DNA from: an uncultured bacterium
GTDB taxonomy: Bacteria; Cyanobacteriota; Vampirovibrionia; Gastranaerophilales; Gastranaerophilaceae
Direction: 5' to 3'
Length of the DNA stretch: 64,000 bases
Assembly (NCBI GenBank): GCA_900553895.1
Contig: USFB01000003.1
Span: 43,375 to 107,374, forward strand
Shown here piece after piece: positions 35,228-44,834 of the stretch. The notes beneath the pieces are model-generated. The model searched no databases, had not been told where the DNA came from, and saw nothing but the letters and a program-made list of their open reading frames with translations. The position numbers were made by a program, and so were the translations under genes. Numbering within the stretch: position 1 is the stretch's first letter; each line of letters begins with the position of its first letter.

Positions 35228-36401
35228 CGTTAATCTCCTTCCTAAATTCTTCTACAAAATGTTCTAACAAATCTTCTAAAAATCCTGTTTCAAATTCCTT
35301 CGGGTCAAGTGAAATTCTTTTAGGCGGGATATTTTTGGCTGATTGATAAGTTATATCAATATTGATTTTGGTAAACCCCGCAGTTGTGATTTTTAGAGTT
35401 GCACCTGCATTTCTACCCGTAATTTTCAAATACCCGTGTCCGTCAACGACATCTTGTTCAATATGCATCCCAAAAAGTTTATCGTTAAATTTTTGTTGTG
35501 TCATATACAAAACAGGACTAATTGTATTATCAAATTTCTTATTGTACTCTTGGCGATACATTTTGAAATTTGTCACTTCTTTTTCTTTTGTTTCTTCATC
35601 TGTTATATTTCTGCTAAAATTAATTGCTTCGTGTAATCTGTTTAGAACCTCATTAATCAATTGTTGACGCACTTTCCCGATAGTGTTTGCAAAACCGGCA
35701 TATATTTTTTCAGGAATAGATGTTTTTATTTTTTCCCAACGTTTTTTAGCAGAATCTATATCTGTATCCCAAAGCAAAAGAAAATATTTGTTCGTCGCAT
35801 AATTCATAAGAATATCATTTCTTCGAATATTATTCAAAATAATTGTTTCAATTTGGTTTGCCTGCAACAAAAATTTTGATTTATCATTCGGCGAAATTGC
35901 TACTAAAACAGCTTTTCTTCCTGTAGAATTAATTATTTCCAGTTCATTATCCAAAATTGATGCGTAATCCGTAAATACTTCGTTATTTTTAAGTATCAAG
36001 TTATTTTTTACAAGCATTTCTCTGTATTGTAAATATTTCATCTGCATAGACGCAATGTTTAAACCATTCACTGTAATTGCCCAAAATTCTTCATCTGAAG
36101 TAAATGGAGTTAAAAAAGCTAACGCACCCAAAGTATAAACCTGTAAGCGCAAATTATCATTATCATTAAACGCAAAAACTATCGCTGGAATATTTTTCGT
36201 AAGTCTTAATAACTCCAGTGTTTTTTGCGATGAATTTTCGCTATTAATAATTAATACGGATGTTGATAAAAGATGGATTTTATTAGGAATGTCTTCAAAC
36301 GAAAACTTAAACAGTTCGTCACTTTTTCTAAGGTTTAGTTTTGAATAGATGTATTCAAAAAAATCAACATCATCAGAAATAAGTACAATCCTGCTCTGCA
36401 T
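35214..36401 (-). CDS. Signalling protein: receiver-like plus degenerate GGDEF domain, 395 aa
   Basis: Residues 1-120 have the alternating fold of a receiver (IVLISDDVDFFEYI, VLIINSE, PAIVFAFND, YTLGALAFLTPF), with acidic residues near the phosphorylation pocket but no canonical D-x-G. Residues about 160-275 resemble a GGDEF domain (RKAVLVAISPND, NIRRNDILMNYATNKYFLLLWDTDID), but the GGDEF signature is replaced by ATNKY, so no cyclase activity is expected. The C-terminal 100 residues are not recognised. Such proteins can bind c-di-GMP or act as scaffolds. It precedes an isochorismatase-like gene and follows the HDOD gene on the same strand. Confidence 0.7.
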   Translation of the reverse strand: MQSRIVLISDDVDFFEYIYSKLNLRKSDELFKFSFEDIPNKIHLLSTSVLIINSENSSQKTLELLRLTKNIPAIVFAFNDNDNLRLQVYTLGALAFLTPFTSDEEFWAITVNGLNIASMQMKYLQYREMLVKNNLILKNNEVFTDYASILDNELEIINSTGRKAVLVAISPNDKSKFLLQANQIETIILNNIRRNDILMNYATNKYFLLLWDTDIDSAKKRWEKIKTSIPEKIYAGFANTIGKVRQQLINEVLNRLHEAINFSRNITDEETKEKEVTNFKMYRQEYNKKFDNTISPVLYMTQQKFNDKLFGMHIEQDVVDGHGYLKITGRNAGATLKITTAGFTKINIDITYQSAKNIPPKRISLDPKEFETGFLEDLLEHFVEEFRKEINDDNT

Positions 36402-36428
36402 TTCGTTTTTACAATTCCTATATTACCT

Positions 36429-37226
36429 CTATGACAATTCTGAAATGAGCAATTCCGCCTTTTGTAAAATTACATCTCTTAAGTCACCAAGGTCTTCAAA
36501 ATCAATACCCAATGTTTTTACAAAGTCTTTATCAATTGAATTTGGATCATAATTATCTTGAACCAATTTATCAACAAAGCAAACCAAGTTACAAGGCACC
36601 GGAATTGATGATAAAGCCGGTGAATGGTGATAAGAAATAATATTTGCTAATAATATTGGTAATTGCCATCTTTTCGCAAGCAAAGATCCTGTTTTTACGT
36701 GATCACTGTCAAAATATTTGCGCTCTGCATCTAAAACATCCGTTCCCATCTCAACAGAATTCAAAACCTTTGTATAAAGTTTTTCGTTTGTCATCTGTAA
36801 AACCATTTTACCAACATCATGAACAAATCCTGCGATAAATGCTTCGTCTGCATCCATAACTTTAGTTAAGTTAGCCAAGTATTCACAGCCTGCAGCTACT
36901 CTCATTGAGTGTTTCCAAAGTTCTTTATCTCCTTGGTTTGACATCATAGGTTTCATAGCAACAGCTACGATAATGTTCTTAACTTTAACCATGCCTAAAA
37001 GTGATAAAGCTATATTGATAGAGCTAATTTGTTGCGAAAAACCATAATAAGCAGAGTTTACCAACGCTAAAATTTTAATAGTCAAAGACTGATCAAACAT
37101 GACAATATCGCCCAACTCTTTCATGCTTGCAGTCGGTTTCTTCATAACATTTAACGCCTTAACGATTACGCTTGGCATCGCTTGTATATCTTTTATTCCG
37201 TTTACTAATTCAATAGTTTTATCCAT
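36429..37226 (-). CDS. HDOD-domain signalling protein
   Basis: 265 residues. Features: ELVNGIKDIQAMPSVIVKAL, DQSLTIKILALVNSAYYGF, SINIALSLLGMVKVKNIIV and the HD in AGFVHDVGKMVL, the typical HDOD layout. ATG at 37226 has AAGGTGAT upstream; a GTG three codons earlier overlaps the ribosome site. HDOD proteins act in two-component and c-di-GMP networks, for example in type IV pilus and motility control. It lies directly downstream of ftsX (10-nt gap) and upstream of the receiver-like protein. Confidence 0.93.
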   Translation of the reverse strand: MDKTIELVNGIKDIQAMPSVIVKALNVMKKPTASMKELGDIVMFDQSLTIKILALVNSAYYGFSQQISSINIALSLLGMVKVKNIIVAVAMKPMMSNQGDKELWKHSMRVAAGCEYLANLTKVMDADEAFIAGFVHDVGKMVLQMTNEKLYTKVLNSVEMGTDVLDAERKYFDSDHVKTGSLLAKRWQLPILLANIISYHHSPALSSIPVPCNLVCFVDKLVQDNYDPNSIDKDFVKTLGIDFEDLGDLRDVILQKAELLISELS

Positions 37227-37236
37227 AATTATCACC

Positions 37237-38145
37237 TTAAACTTGCAAGTGTTTCTTTATTGATAACAAGCTTCCACTTGCACCAAAAGCCGTACCAATT
37301 ATCAGTAATGTTATTATAACTATATTTTGTGCATAAACAGGATTTGGTATCAAGAAAAATTTATGCACATTCATCAACAAACCTTGCACCCAATTCAAAG
37401 GAATTACAGCAATAACGGATGAAACAAAGCCGTAAAATGCACCCTGCATAACAAGCGGAGTCTTGATATACCAGTTGCTTACTCCCATCAAACGCATAAT
37501 TTCAATTTCATCTTTTCTCGATTGAATTACAAGTTGGATAGTATTATTAATAATAGTTATTGTTAAAGCTGCCGAAATTATGATTACAAATATCATAGAA
37601 GTGTTTACGACATTCGTAAGCATCTGCATTTTCTTCGCCAATTCTTTTGCATAACCCAAATCTTCTACACCTGCAATCGGTTTTATATTTGCAAATACAG
37701 TGCCAATACTATCAGGTTTATCGACTTTTACTCTCAATGTATTAGGAAGTGGATTTGCAATATCATGCAAACCTAATTCCTGTTTCATACTTTCCCAAGA
37801 TTCTTCTTTTGTTTTTAATGTAACAGACTTAACGTGTTCAATCTGCTTAATTCTATCTTTTACAATAGAAGGTGAAGCGTCATTTTTTAAATAAACAGAT
37901 ATTTCAAGAACATTACCTAACTCGTGCGTAAATGTAGAAAGAGATAATGTAAACCTAAACAACACGCCAAAAATAGTCAAAATGGCAGCCATTGTAGTAA
38001 TAATTACGAGGTTAATAATCCCTGTACGTTTAATATCATTAACAGCTTCCATAACTATACGATAAGCTATTCTCAATTCACACAGCCAGTCTTTCGGTAT
38101 ATGTCTTTTCACCTGTCTTTTTAACTCTTGTCTGCTATTGTCCAT
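37237..38145 (-). CDS. ftsX: Cell-division ABC transporter permease FtsX
   Basis: 302 residues, typical. After a cytoplasmic N-terminus (ELRIAYRIVMEAVNDIKRTG) comes TM1 (LVIITTMAAILTIFGVLF), a periplasmic domain with EISVYLKNDASPSIV, then three further TM helices ending LIIGTAFGASGSLLSIKKHLQV. It partners with FtsE to activate peptidoglycan hydrolases at the septum. The ftsE gene overlaps its start by 11 nt. Interestingly, the window also encodes a lytic transglycosylase at 47289, but FtsEX usually acts through amidase activators or PcsB-like proteins. Confidence 0.96.
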   Translation of the reverse strand: MDNSRQELKRQVKRHIPKDWLCELRIAYRIVMEAVNDIKRTGIINLVIITTMAAILTIFGVLFRFTLSLSTFTHELGNVLEISVYLKNDASPSIVKDRIKQIEHVKSVTLKTKEESWESMKQELGLHDIANPLPNTLRVKVDKPDSIGTVFANIKPIAGVEDLGYAKELAKKMQMLTNVVNTSMIFVIIISAALTITIINNTIQLVIQSRKDEIEIMRLMGVSNWYIKTPLVMQGAFYGFVSSVIAVIPLNWVQGLLMNVHKFFLIPNPVYAQNIVIITLLIIGTAFGASGSLLSIKKHLQV

Positions 38146-38812
38146 AAGTACCTGCCTGAATATCTCTTATAATTTCGCCCTTTTCAAGAGTTAAAACTCT
38201 TTTTCTGAATCGGTCAACAAGCGTATAGTCGTGAGTTGACACTATAACCGTAATACCTCTTTGGTTAATTTGTTCCAAAATCTGCATAATTTCCAAAGAG
38301 TTTTTAGGGTCTAAGTTACCTGTAGGTTCATCTGCAATCAAAAGAGGAGGTCCGTTTACAAGTGCTCTTGCAATACTTACACGTTGTTGTTCACCGCCTG
38401 AAAGTTCTGACGGTTTTGCCTTAGCCTTATCCAACAAGCCTACAACTTTTAAAGCACCGGTAACACGAGTTCTGATATCAGAAGAGCTTATTCCCAATGT
38501 CCTGATTACATAAGCAATATTATCGTAAACACTTTGATTTTGAAGCAATTTATAATCCTGGAATACAATTCCCATGCATCTTCTTAAATTTGGCACTTTT
38601 TCAGGCGGTAAATTAGCAATATTAATTCCTCCGATTAAAACAGTACCCGTAGTCGGAGTTTCTTCCTTATAAAGCATTTTTATAAGCGTAGATTTACCCG
38701 CACCTGATGCGCCTGTAATAAATACAAATTCACCTGACAAAATATCAAGGTTTATATTTTTAAGTGCATAATTATTCTTATACTTTTTAGTAACCGATCT
38801 TAATTGTATCAT
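38135..38812 (-). CDS. ftsE: Cell-division ATP-binding protein FtsE
   Basis: 225 residues. Walker A GASGAGKST, Q-loop region GIVFQDYKLL, signature LSGGEQQRVSIARAL and Walker B LLIADEPTGNLDP are all intact. MIQLRSVTKKYKN and LYKEETPTTGTV are typical of FtsE. It pairs with the downstream ftsX (overlap 11 nt) and overlaps the upstream transketolase half by 4 nt (ATGA), an unusual join of a division operon to a metabolic gene. Confidence 0.96.
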   Translation of the reverse strand: MIQLRSVTKKYKNNYALKNINLDILSGEFVFITGASGAGKSTLIKMLYKEETPTTGTVLIGGINIANLPPEKVPNLRRCMGIVFQDYKLLQNQSVYDNIAYVIRTLGISSSDIRTRVTGALKVVGLLDKAKAKPSELSGGEQQRVSIARALVNGPPLLIADEPTGNLDPKNSLEIMQILEQINQRGITVIVSTHDYTLVDRFRKRVLTLEKGEIIRDIQAGTYGQ

Positions 38813-39756
38813 TTTTTCAACTCAATAATTTTATTAGCTATACTTTCTGCGTCTAATTCGTAGTGTTTTAATAATTCGTTTGGAGTTCCACTTTGTCCAA
38901 AAGTATCATTAATACCGATTCTTAAAACTTTATGCGGTGCGTTTTCTGATAAAGTTTCACATACTGCTGAGCCCAAACCGCCAATTACAGAATGGTTTTC
39001 AACCGTAACTGCCAAACCTGTTTTATTGACACTACTTATTATAGTTCCACAATCTAAAGGTTTGATAACGGGTATATTGATAATTTCCGCATCAATTCCT
39101 TTAGCTTTTAAAATTTCATTTGCTTTCATAACTTCTGCAAGTAAATCACCGGTGACAAATACACTTACATCTTTGCCTTCTTTTAAAGTTACGGCTTTAT
39201 TAATGTCTAAAGTATAATTTTCATCATAAACATCTGGAACATTCATTCTTGAAAGCCTGATGTAAACAGGACCATTATACTCTGCTGCGTATTTAACAGC
39301 CTGACGAGTTTGGTTATAATCCCCTGGAACAATAACCGTCATATTAGGAAGTCCTCTCATAAGAGAGATATCTTCTAAAGCCTGGTGGCTTGCACCGTCT
39401 TCACCGACAGTAATACCACCGTGCGCACCAATCACTTTAACGTTACCTTTTTGGTAGCAAATTGAGTTTCTGATTTGGTCATAAGCACGACCTGTTGCAA
39501 AGACCGCAAAAGTCGCTGCAAACGGAATTTTACCCTCCAGTGACAAGCCTAAAGCCGTTGTCATTAAATCTTGTTCTGCAATACCTACATCAAAGAATCT
39601 TTCAGGAAACTTTTTTGCAAAAATTGAAGTTTGCGTAGAACCTGATAAATCAGCATCTAATGCAACTATATCTTGATTTTGTTCAGCCAAGAATGAAAGT
39701 TCTTCGCCAAAGGCACCTCTTATGGATTTTTTAGCTTCGTAATTAATTGTTCTCAT
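38809..39756 (-). CDS. Transketolase C-terminal subunit
   Basis: 315 residues, only the pyrimidine-binding and C-terminal domains: RGAFGEELSFLAEQNQDIVALDADL, VGIAEQDLMTTALGLS, PFAATFAVFATGRAYDQIRN, VIGAHGGITVGEDGASHQALEDIS. The N-terminal TPP-binding half, normally a separate adjacent gene in two-part transketolases, is not found beside it: the upstream gene is unrelated. AGAGGGGGAAT precedes the ATG. Together with FtsE/FtsX it forms an operon. The full enzyme moves two-carbon units in the pentose-phosphate pathway; the missing half must be encoded elsewhere. Confidence 0.93.
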   Translation of the reverse strand: MRTINYEAKKSIRGAFGEELSFLAEQNQDIVALDADLSGSTQTSIFAKKFPERFFDVGIAEQDLMTTALGLSLEGKIPFAATFAVFATGRAYDQIRNSICYQKGNVKVIGAHGGITVGEDGASHQALEDISLMRGLPNMTVIVPGDYNQTRQAVKYAAEYNGPVYIRLSRMNVPDVYDENYTLDINKAVTLKEGKDVSVFVTGDLLAEVMKANEILKAKGIDAEIINIPVIKPLDCGTIISSVNKTGLAVTVENHSVIGGLGSAVCETLSENAPHKVLRIGINDTFGQSGTPNELLKHYELDAESIANKIIELKK

Positions 39757-39852
39757 ATTCCCCCTCTAGCTAAATAAATTATACCATGAATTACGAAAAA
39801 ATAAAAATTTCTACCATATCAAATCCATAAATCTAAAAAAAGACACTACGAA

Positions 39853-40497
39853 TTAAATATTAAAACTCTTTCTTGTGCCTTCTTCGTGATACAAACCACC
39901 ACCACAAATAGTTTCAACAACTTTTAATACAAATTCTCTTGAAGCATCCGTATTATTCAAGAAAAATTCTCTGTTTGATAAATGTCTAATCTTAAAAATG
40001 GAATTCTGAGTTTTATCTGCAGGTACAAATAAAGATGCAACTTCTTTATCCAAAAGAACTTCCATCATTTGATTTCTTGATGATATACCTTCCATTAATT
40101 CATTATAATTTCCGTTAATAGCCATAATACGACCGGAGAACATCGGAGGAGCACTTTCTCTAAACAATGCTTGAGGCTCATAATTACATCTGGTCGTAAG
40201 ACTGATTGTATGCCAAAGAATATTTATAACGACAACTGTTTTATCCTTATCATACTCAACATAAATATTCTCCGTTGTAATCCCTCTTGCGGAAAAAGAT
40301 TGTTTCAAAGAATCCGCAATAGCTTTCAAATTATCTATCATTTCCACAAATATCTCAGCTGTGTTTAAAGTCGCATGCTGATAGTCCAAGAACTGCTTAT
40401 ACATGTGGGTAGAAACAAGCCCAATGCGTTCTTGGATAAGTGTGGATTTTCTGAAAGATGTTTCTGAGTTATTAAAATTTTCGTAGCCTTTACTCAA
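39853..40497 (-). CDS. Conserved-looking hypothetical protein, 214 aa
   Basis: Not recognised. The N-terminal 70 residues are helical (STHMYKQFLDYQHATLNTAEIF, IDNLKAIADSLKQSF); the middle is beta-rich with ENIYVEYDKDKTVVVINILWHTISL; and EGISSRNQMMEVLLDKEVASLF and SIFKIRHLSNREFF follow. The soluble mixed fold and Gly-rich end (VVETICGGGLYHEEG) look like a folded cytoplasmic protein. It is upstream of the transketolase half with a 96-bp gap, on the same strand. No signal peptide. Function unknown. Confidence 0.75.
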   Translation of the reverse strand: MSKGYENFNNSETSFRKSTLIQERIGLVSTHMYKQFLDYQHATLNTAEIFVEMIDNLKAIADSLKQSFSARGITTENIYVEYDKDKTVVVINILWHTISLTTRCNYEPQALFRESAPPMFSGRIMAINGNYNELMEGISSRNQMMEVLLDKEVASLFVPADKTQNSIFKIRHLSNREFFLNNTDASREFVLKVVETICGGGLYHEEGTRKSFNI

Positions 40498-40582
40498 ATT
40501 TATAAAGCCTCCTTATATAATTGTACACTCAACATGCTTATTATGTAAACATGATGTGTAACAGATTGTAACAAGTATCACT

Positions 40583-41998
40583 TTATTTCTTAAACAGTAA
40601 ATTAATGCCTGCGACAAAATAATTTTTTACCTCAGCAAAACTTCTTAAAGACAAAAACGTTTTTAATATAAATTTCGGACGTAAATAAAAACGTTTCACA
40701 GCTTGTTTATGAAGTTCAAAAATTCGTTCTTTACTCAAATGTTCAGAACGCACAACGGGTTCATAATAAGCACTTCTGAAATCCAGGTTGCCCTCAACTA
40801 ATTTGTTCATCATTGCGTAAGCAAAATATTTTGTTCCAGGAAGCGGAGTTGCAGTATAAAAACTGATAAAATTGCTATCAAGTTCAATTGCAAATTTAAT
40901 TGTTTCTTCAACTGTTTCTTCTGTTTCCCAAGGAAGCCCAATTACAAAATAATTATAAATTTTAATCTTATTCTTTTTAAGAATTTTTACCGTATTTCGA
41001 ATATCATCAAGCGTAATTTTCTTTCCGATATTATCCAACATCTTTTGAGAACCGCTTTCTACGCCGATACTTACAAGACGACAACCTGATTTGTACATCA
41101 TTTTTGCCATCTCATCATCCATTGTGTCAGCTCTCGTATTGGATGACCAAGTGATTTTCAGTCCACTTTCAATAATTTTTTGACAAAGTTCAAGCGTCCA
41201 TTCTCGATTAAAATTAAAAATATCCGACCAAAAAAGAAAATTCTTTATATTATATTTTTCAATGCATTCTTTTAACTCAGCCACAATATTTTCAGGAGAA
41301 CGCGTTCTCACTTTAGCACCCGAAACAGGAGTTGCCAAACAGAAAAAACAATGGAACGGACACCCGCGAGCAACTTTAATAACTGCCTGCACTTTTCCAT
41401 TATCCGGACGTTTATAAATCGAATTATCGACTAAATGTCTTGCAGGAAATGGTAAAATATCCAAATTATCTATAAATGGACGCTTATCATTTTTAACCGG
41501 TTGAAAATTTTCTCTATAACAAATTCCTAAAATTTCATTATCAGGAACTCCGTCCAAAATATCTTTTAGAGTTAATTCGGCTTCACCCATAATTACATAA
41601 TCAATGAACGGATTTTCATAAATTGTATTAGTATTGTATGTCAAAAACGGCGCGCCTTTAACAATTGTACAAATACTTGGAACAATTTCTTTTGCGTGCT
41701 GTACAGCCATCATATCAGATTTAAAAGTAGGTGTTGCAATGTTTGCAACTAAATAATTCGGTTGAAATTCTTTTAAATCCGCTTCAAAATTTCCACCTTG
41801 ACTGTAATCACGAATAATTGCTTCAAATCCGCAAGATTCTGCAATTGAAGCCAAATACATTAAATCCGTGGGAGGCAGGGGAGGTATGACCAACAATTCT
41901 TTTGTCGGCTGCTGACATCTATCTTCTCTGTTTATTACAGGAGAAGGCGGGTATATTAACAAAACCCGCCCCTTCTTATTTTGATTTTCTAAAACCAT
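40583..41998 (-). CDS. B12-binding-domain radical-SAM protein, 471 aa
   Basis: Residues 10-150 form a cobalamin-binding-type domain (RVLLIYPPSP, PPTDLMYLASIAESCGFEA, VIMGEAELTL). The radical-SAM motif is VARGCPFHCFFCLAT, with C213, C217 and C220, followed by LFWSDIFNFNREW and VSIGVESGSQKMLDNIGK, which are typical of BchE/HpnJ-like and MiaB-like relatives. FVIGLPWETEETVEETI closes the barrel. The conserved His of classical B12 domains is not seen. The ATG directly abuts the stop of the MFS gene (TAAATG), so they are co-translated. The product may be a lipid- or cofactor-modifying methylase or cyclase; no substrate is proposed. Confidence 0.9.
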   Translation of the reverse strand: MVLENQNKKGRVLLIYPPSPVINREDRCQQPTKELLVIPPLPPTDLMYLASIAESCGFEAIIRDYSQGGNFEADLKEFQPNYLVANIATPTFKSDMMAVQHAKEIVPSICTIVKGAPFLTYNTNTIYENPFIDYVIMGEAELTLKDILDGVPDNEILGICYRENFQPVKNDKRPFIDNLDILPFPARHLVDNSIYKRPDNGKVQAVIKVARGCPFHCFFCLATPVSGAKVRTRSPENIVAELKECIEKYNIKNFLFWSDIFNFNREWTLELCQKIIESGLKITWSSNTRADTMDDEMAKMMYKSGCRLVSIGVESGSQKMLDNIGKKITLDDIRNTVKILKKNKIKIYNYFVIGLPWETEETVEETIKFAIELDSNFISFYTATPLPGTKYFAYAMMNKLVEGNLDFRSAYYEPVVRSEHLSKERIFELHKQAVKRFYLRPKFILKTFLSLRSFAEVKNYFVAGINLLFKK

Positions 41999-43375
41999 TT
42001 ATGAAACCTTAATTTCTTTTTGTTTTACTCTTGATGCAATGATTGATGCAGTAATCAAACAGAATGTACCGATTAAGAAAGTGTATTCCCAATGATAATT
42101 AACTCCGCCAATTACATTAAATGAACATCTGTTAATAATCCAAGAAACCAATGTGCAAACAAATACTTGAGGTCCTGCGATGAAGATATTAAAGATACCC
42201 ATTACAGAGCCTTCAGTTCCTGGTTTAATATATTGAGAAAGCATTGCAAAAGGTAGAGCGCAAATACTTGCCCAACCGATACCTGATAAAGCCATCAAAG
42301 CTGCAACAACTTTAACATCCTTAATAAATGCCATTCCTAAAAATGCCAATGCCATTGATAACATTGAAATGATGTGAACTTTTTTGTTGCCAAATTTAAC
42401 AGATAAAACTCCGATTGGAATTGCAACAACAAAGCAAACAAGGTTGAAGATAGCAAAACAAATTGAAGAAAAGTTTGTTCCAGCTAGAACTGCAGAATCA
42501 TAGCTTGCTTTAACAACCTCTGAAACATTTGACAAATCAGGTACGCCATATACTGTATGGATAGCATATTGAGTGAAATAAATCATCATACACATATTTC
42601 CAATCCAAGTAAAGAATTGCATCCAACAAATTTTACCAACTTCAGGAGATAGTGCAAAAAATTCTTTTAAAGATTTTACTAAATCAAATTTTTCTTTTTC
42701 TTCATTTTCTTTAGGTTGATATCTGCGTTCTTTAATCATTAAGCATGTCCAAGCCATACCAAGTGAGAACGCTAAAGCCGCCATAACAAATTGAGCGTTA
42801 ATAGACATTTGATAATTAAACGCCCATTTTAAAAATGGTGCTGTACCTGCAGCAAAAACAGAACCTAAACCGATTGCTAAACTTATGTATGAGTTCGCAA
42901 TTGAATGTTGTTCTTGTGGTACAACATCAGGAATCAATGCTCTATAAGGACCTTGAGCGATATTAACACAAGCATCAAGAATCCAAATCATAACTGCTGC
43001 AAAGCAAAGTGCAGCTAAAGCAGGAAATTTAATATGAAGTGTTGAAGAAATAAAGTTTGTAATTAATTCTGAATTAGGTAATGCCCAAAGTGCTAAAGCT
43101 GAAAGCAAAGCACCACCTAACAAATATGGTCTTCTTCTTCCGAATGGAGAAGTTGTTTTATCACTCAAAGCACCAATTACAGGTTGAACAACCATGCCGG
43201 TGAACGGACCTGCAAGCCAAATTAACCCGAATAAGAATGGTGAAGCACCAAGATTTTCTGTAACAGGACCCGATAAAATAATTCTCATTTGCCATGCAAA
43301 TTGCAAACCAAAAAATCCAAGAGCAAAACTCAAAAATTTTGCAGTTGAAAAACGTTTCAAAACATTGTCTTCCAT
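41999..43375 (-). CDS. MFS sugar transporter of the sucrose/maltose (GPH-like) group, 458 aa
   Basis: About twelve hydrophobic helices. The N-terminal FALGFFGLQFAWQMRIIL and PFTGMVVQPVIGALSDKTTS, then FGRRRPYLLGG, is the signature of the SLC45/sucrose-maltose MFS group with the cytoplasmic D-x-x-x-S-x-x-GRRRPY motif. Length is usual. It imports a sugar, probably a disaccharide, with cations. It precedes the radical-SAM gene without spacing. A porin-like gene lies upstream past a terminator-type hairpin, so outer- and inner-membrane uptake could be coordinated. Confidence 0.92.
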   Translation of the reverse strand: MEDNVLKRFSTAKFLSFALGFFGLQFAWQMRIILSGPVTENLGASPFLFGLIWLAGPFTGMVVQPVIGALSDKTTSPFGRRRPYLLGGALLSALALWALPNSELITNFISSTLHIKFPALAALCFAAVMIWILDACVNIAQGPYRALIPDVVPQEQHSIANSYISLAIGLGSVFAAGTAPFLKWAFNYQMSINAQFVMAALAFSLGMAWTCLMIKERRYQPKENEEKEKFDLVKSLKEFFALSPEVGKICWMQFFTWIGNMCMMIYFTQYAIHTVYGVPDLSNVSEVVKASYDSAVLAGTNFSSICFAIFNLVCFVVAIPIGVLSVKFGNKKVHIISMLSMALAFLGMAFIKDVKVVAALMALSGIGWASICALPFAMLSQYIKPGTEGSVMGIFNIFIAGPQVFVCTLVSWIINRCSFNVIGGVNYHWEYTFLIGTFCLITASIIASRVKQKEIKVS

Positions 43376-43485
43376 ATATCTCCCCCAAATAAAACTATTA
43401 TTTTATTAGTTTACAAGTAACAAAAATTTGCGTCAAGTTGTTGATAAAAAAATATTGTTAAACAAGTACAGACTACTTTCAATGG

Positions 43486-43534
43486 AAAGAGGAAAATAGA
43501 AAATAATTTAAAATAATTTTCTATTTTCCTCTTT
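43486..43534 (-). terminator. Long hairpin downstream of the porin-like gene
   Basis: AAAGAGGAAAATAGAAAAT and its exact reverse complement form a 19-bp stem around an 11-nt loop. It follows the porin-like gene by about 60 nt. The left arm resembles the AATGGAAAGTGGAAAAT stretch near the window end. Confidence 0.7.
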
Positions 43535-43596
43535 ATAGACCTGAATAGAAGGTATGAACCGCGTAAGCGACTTCCACTCTTATAACCTTTGAAACA

Positions 43597-44811
43597 TTAA
43601 ATCAACAACTGCGTACCGAGCATTATTCTGTGTGAATCTTTCGCAGCATCGTTTTGACAGAATACATAGTTCAGAATAAATTTCAAACCTTGACCTTTTA
43701 CAAAGTAGTTCAAACCAACAGAGTATTCACGTTTATTGTTATTTGCAATTTCTCTGTTTGGATCAAATTCATCATATCTTGCTAAGATTTGAAGTTTTTT
43801 CGTCAACATATATGCAACAGTTGCGTAAAAACCGCTTGCGTGCTTATCGGTTGAATATCCTGCTGTACCGTTGTAACCGTTAGCTTGCGCCCATTCAAAA
43901 TTTGCCATAAATCTTTTGTATTCATATTGAACATGCGCACCGACTACGCAGAAATTATTATCTCTATGACCTGCATCCATGCTACCGCCAACAAGTAATT
44001 TACCATATTTGCCATCAGTTTTTCCAAGTGGTTTTAAGTCAACTCTACCAATAAATTCTGCCCCTGGGAAAAATTCTTGGAAATACGTATCTGAACTATA
44101 AACACCAAAGTCATAATCCATCAAACTGTATGTTCCTGCAACTTTAGCCCCTAGTTTACGAACTGTGCCGAAATTTCTTGAAATTTGAGAACGAGCTAAA
44201 AATGGCAATACAAATGGTCCGTAAGCACCTTCTAAACCAACAGGCGGACGAGAATTACCGATTAAAATTCTGTGGTGTGGAATCTTGTTTGTTGCGATGT
44301 ACATATCAGCGAACAAGTTTTCTACCCAGTTTCTTTCTGATAATGGTGAGAAGTTAAACATAATTCTAAAATCACCATTATTGTTCTTTAAGAATCCGTC
44401 ATAACCAACGTTAATTGTATTGATGTCATAATGGTTTGTTGTATGTTCACGATGCATTCCGCCTTCATTAAATTGAAGTCCGATGTCACCGTTGTAACCA
44501 GCCCAAAATTGAGTTCTATCCCATACAGAATCTTCATCAAATTTATGAGTCAAAACATCCTGTAAAAGATATGTCGGTTTATCGTATTTATAAACTTCTA
44601 AGTGATACACATCTTGAAGTTTTTCTTTTAAACTTTTCTCTTGCGGAGCTTTTTCTTCTGTAACAGAAATTGCTTGAGGTACTTCTTCCACATTCATTTC
44701 TTCTTGCGGAACATCAAGCACAACTTCTTCTAAATTTTGCTCCTTAACTTTTGCCCACACCGGTGTGGTCAAAACAATTGCTATTAATGCCAGTAAAATC
44801 TTTTTCTTCAT
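43597..44811 (-). CDS. Porin-like outer-membrane beta-barrel protein, 404 aa
   Basis: ATG at 44811 gives MKKKILLALIAIVLTTPVWA, a clean signal peptide cleaved at VWA-K. The mature N-terminus has an acidic, coil-like stretch (LEEVVLDVPQEEMNVEEVPQ). From about residue 105 alternating strands with aromatic ends suggest a 16-strand porin (FWAGYNGDIGLQF, INVGYDGFLKN, AKVAGTYSLMDYDFGVYSS, YEYKRFMANFEWAQANGY) and the last strand is RIMLGTQLLI. This supports an outer membrane. It resembles phosphate/sugar-selective OprP/OprO-type porins in organisation, but the substrate is open. The upstream region has TATAAT and no strong ribosome site. Confidence 0.85.
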   Translation of the reverse strand: MKKKILLALIAIVLTTPVWAKVKEQNLEEVVLDVPQEEMNVEEVPQAISVTEEKAPQEKSLKEKLQDVYHLEVYKYDKPTYLLQDVLTHKFDEDSVWDRTQFWAGYNGDIGLQFNEGGMHREHTTNHYDINTINVGYDGFLKNNNGDFRIMFNFSPLSERNWVENLFADMYIATNKIPHHRILIGNSRPPVGLEGAYGPFVLPFLARSQISRNFGTVRKLGAKVAGTYSLMDYDFGVYSSDTYFQEFFPGAEFIGRVDLKPLGKTDGKYGKLLVGGSMDAGHRDNNFCVVGAHVQYEYKRFMANFEWAQANGYNGTAGYSTDKHASGFYATVAYMLTKKLQILARYDEFDPNREIANNNKREYSVGLNYFVKGQGLKFILNYVFCQNDAAKDSHRIMLGTQLLI

Positions 44812-44834
44812 AACTACATTCTTATATATTATAC

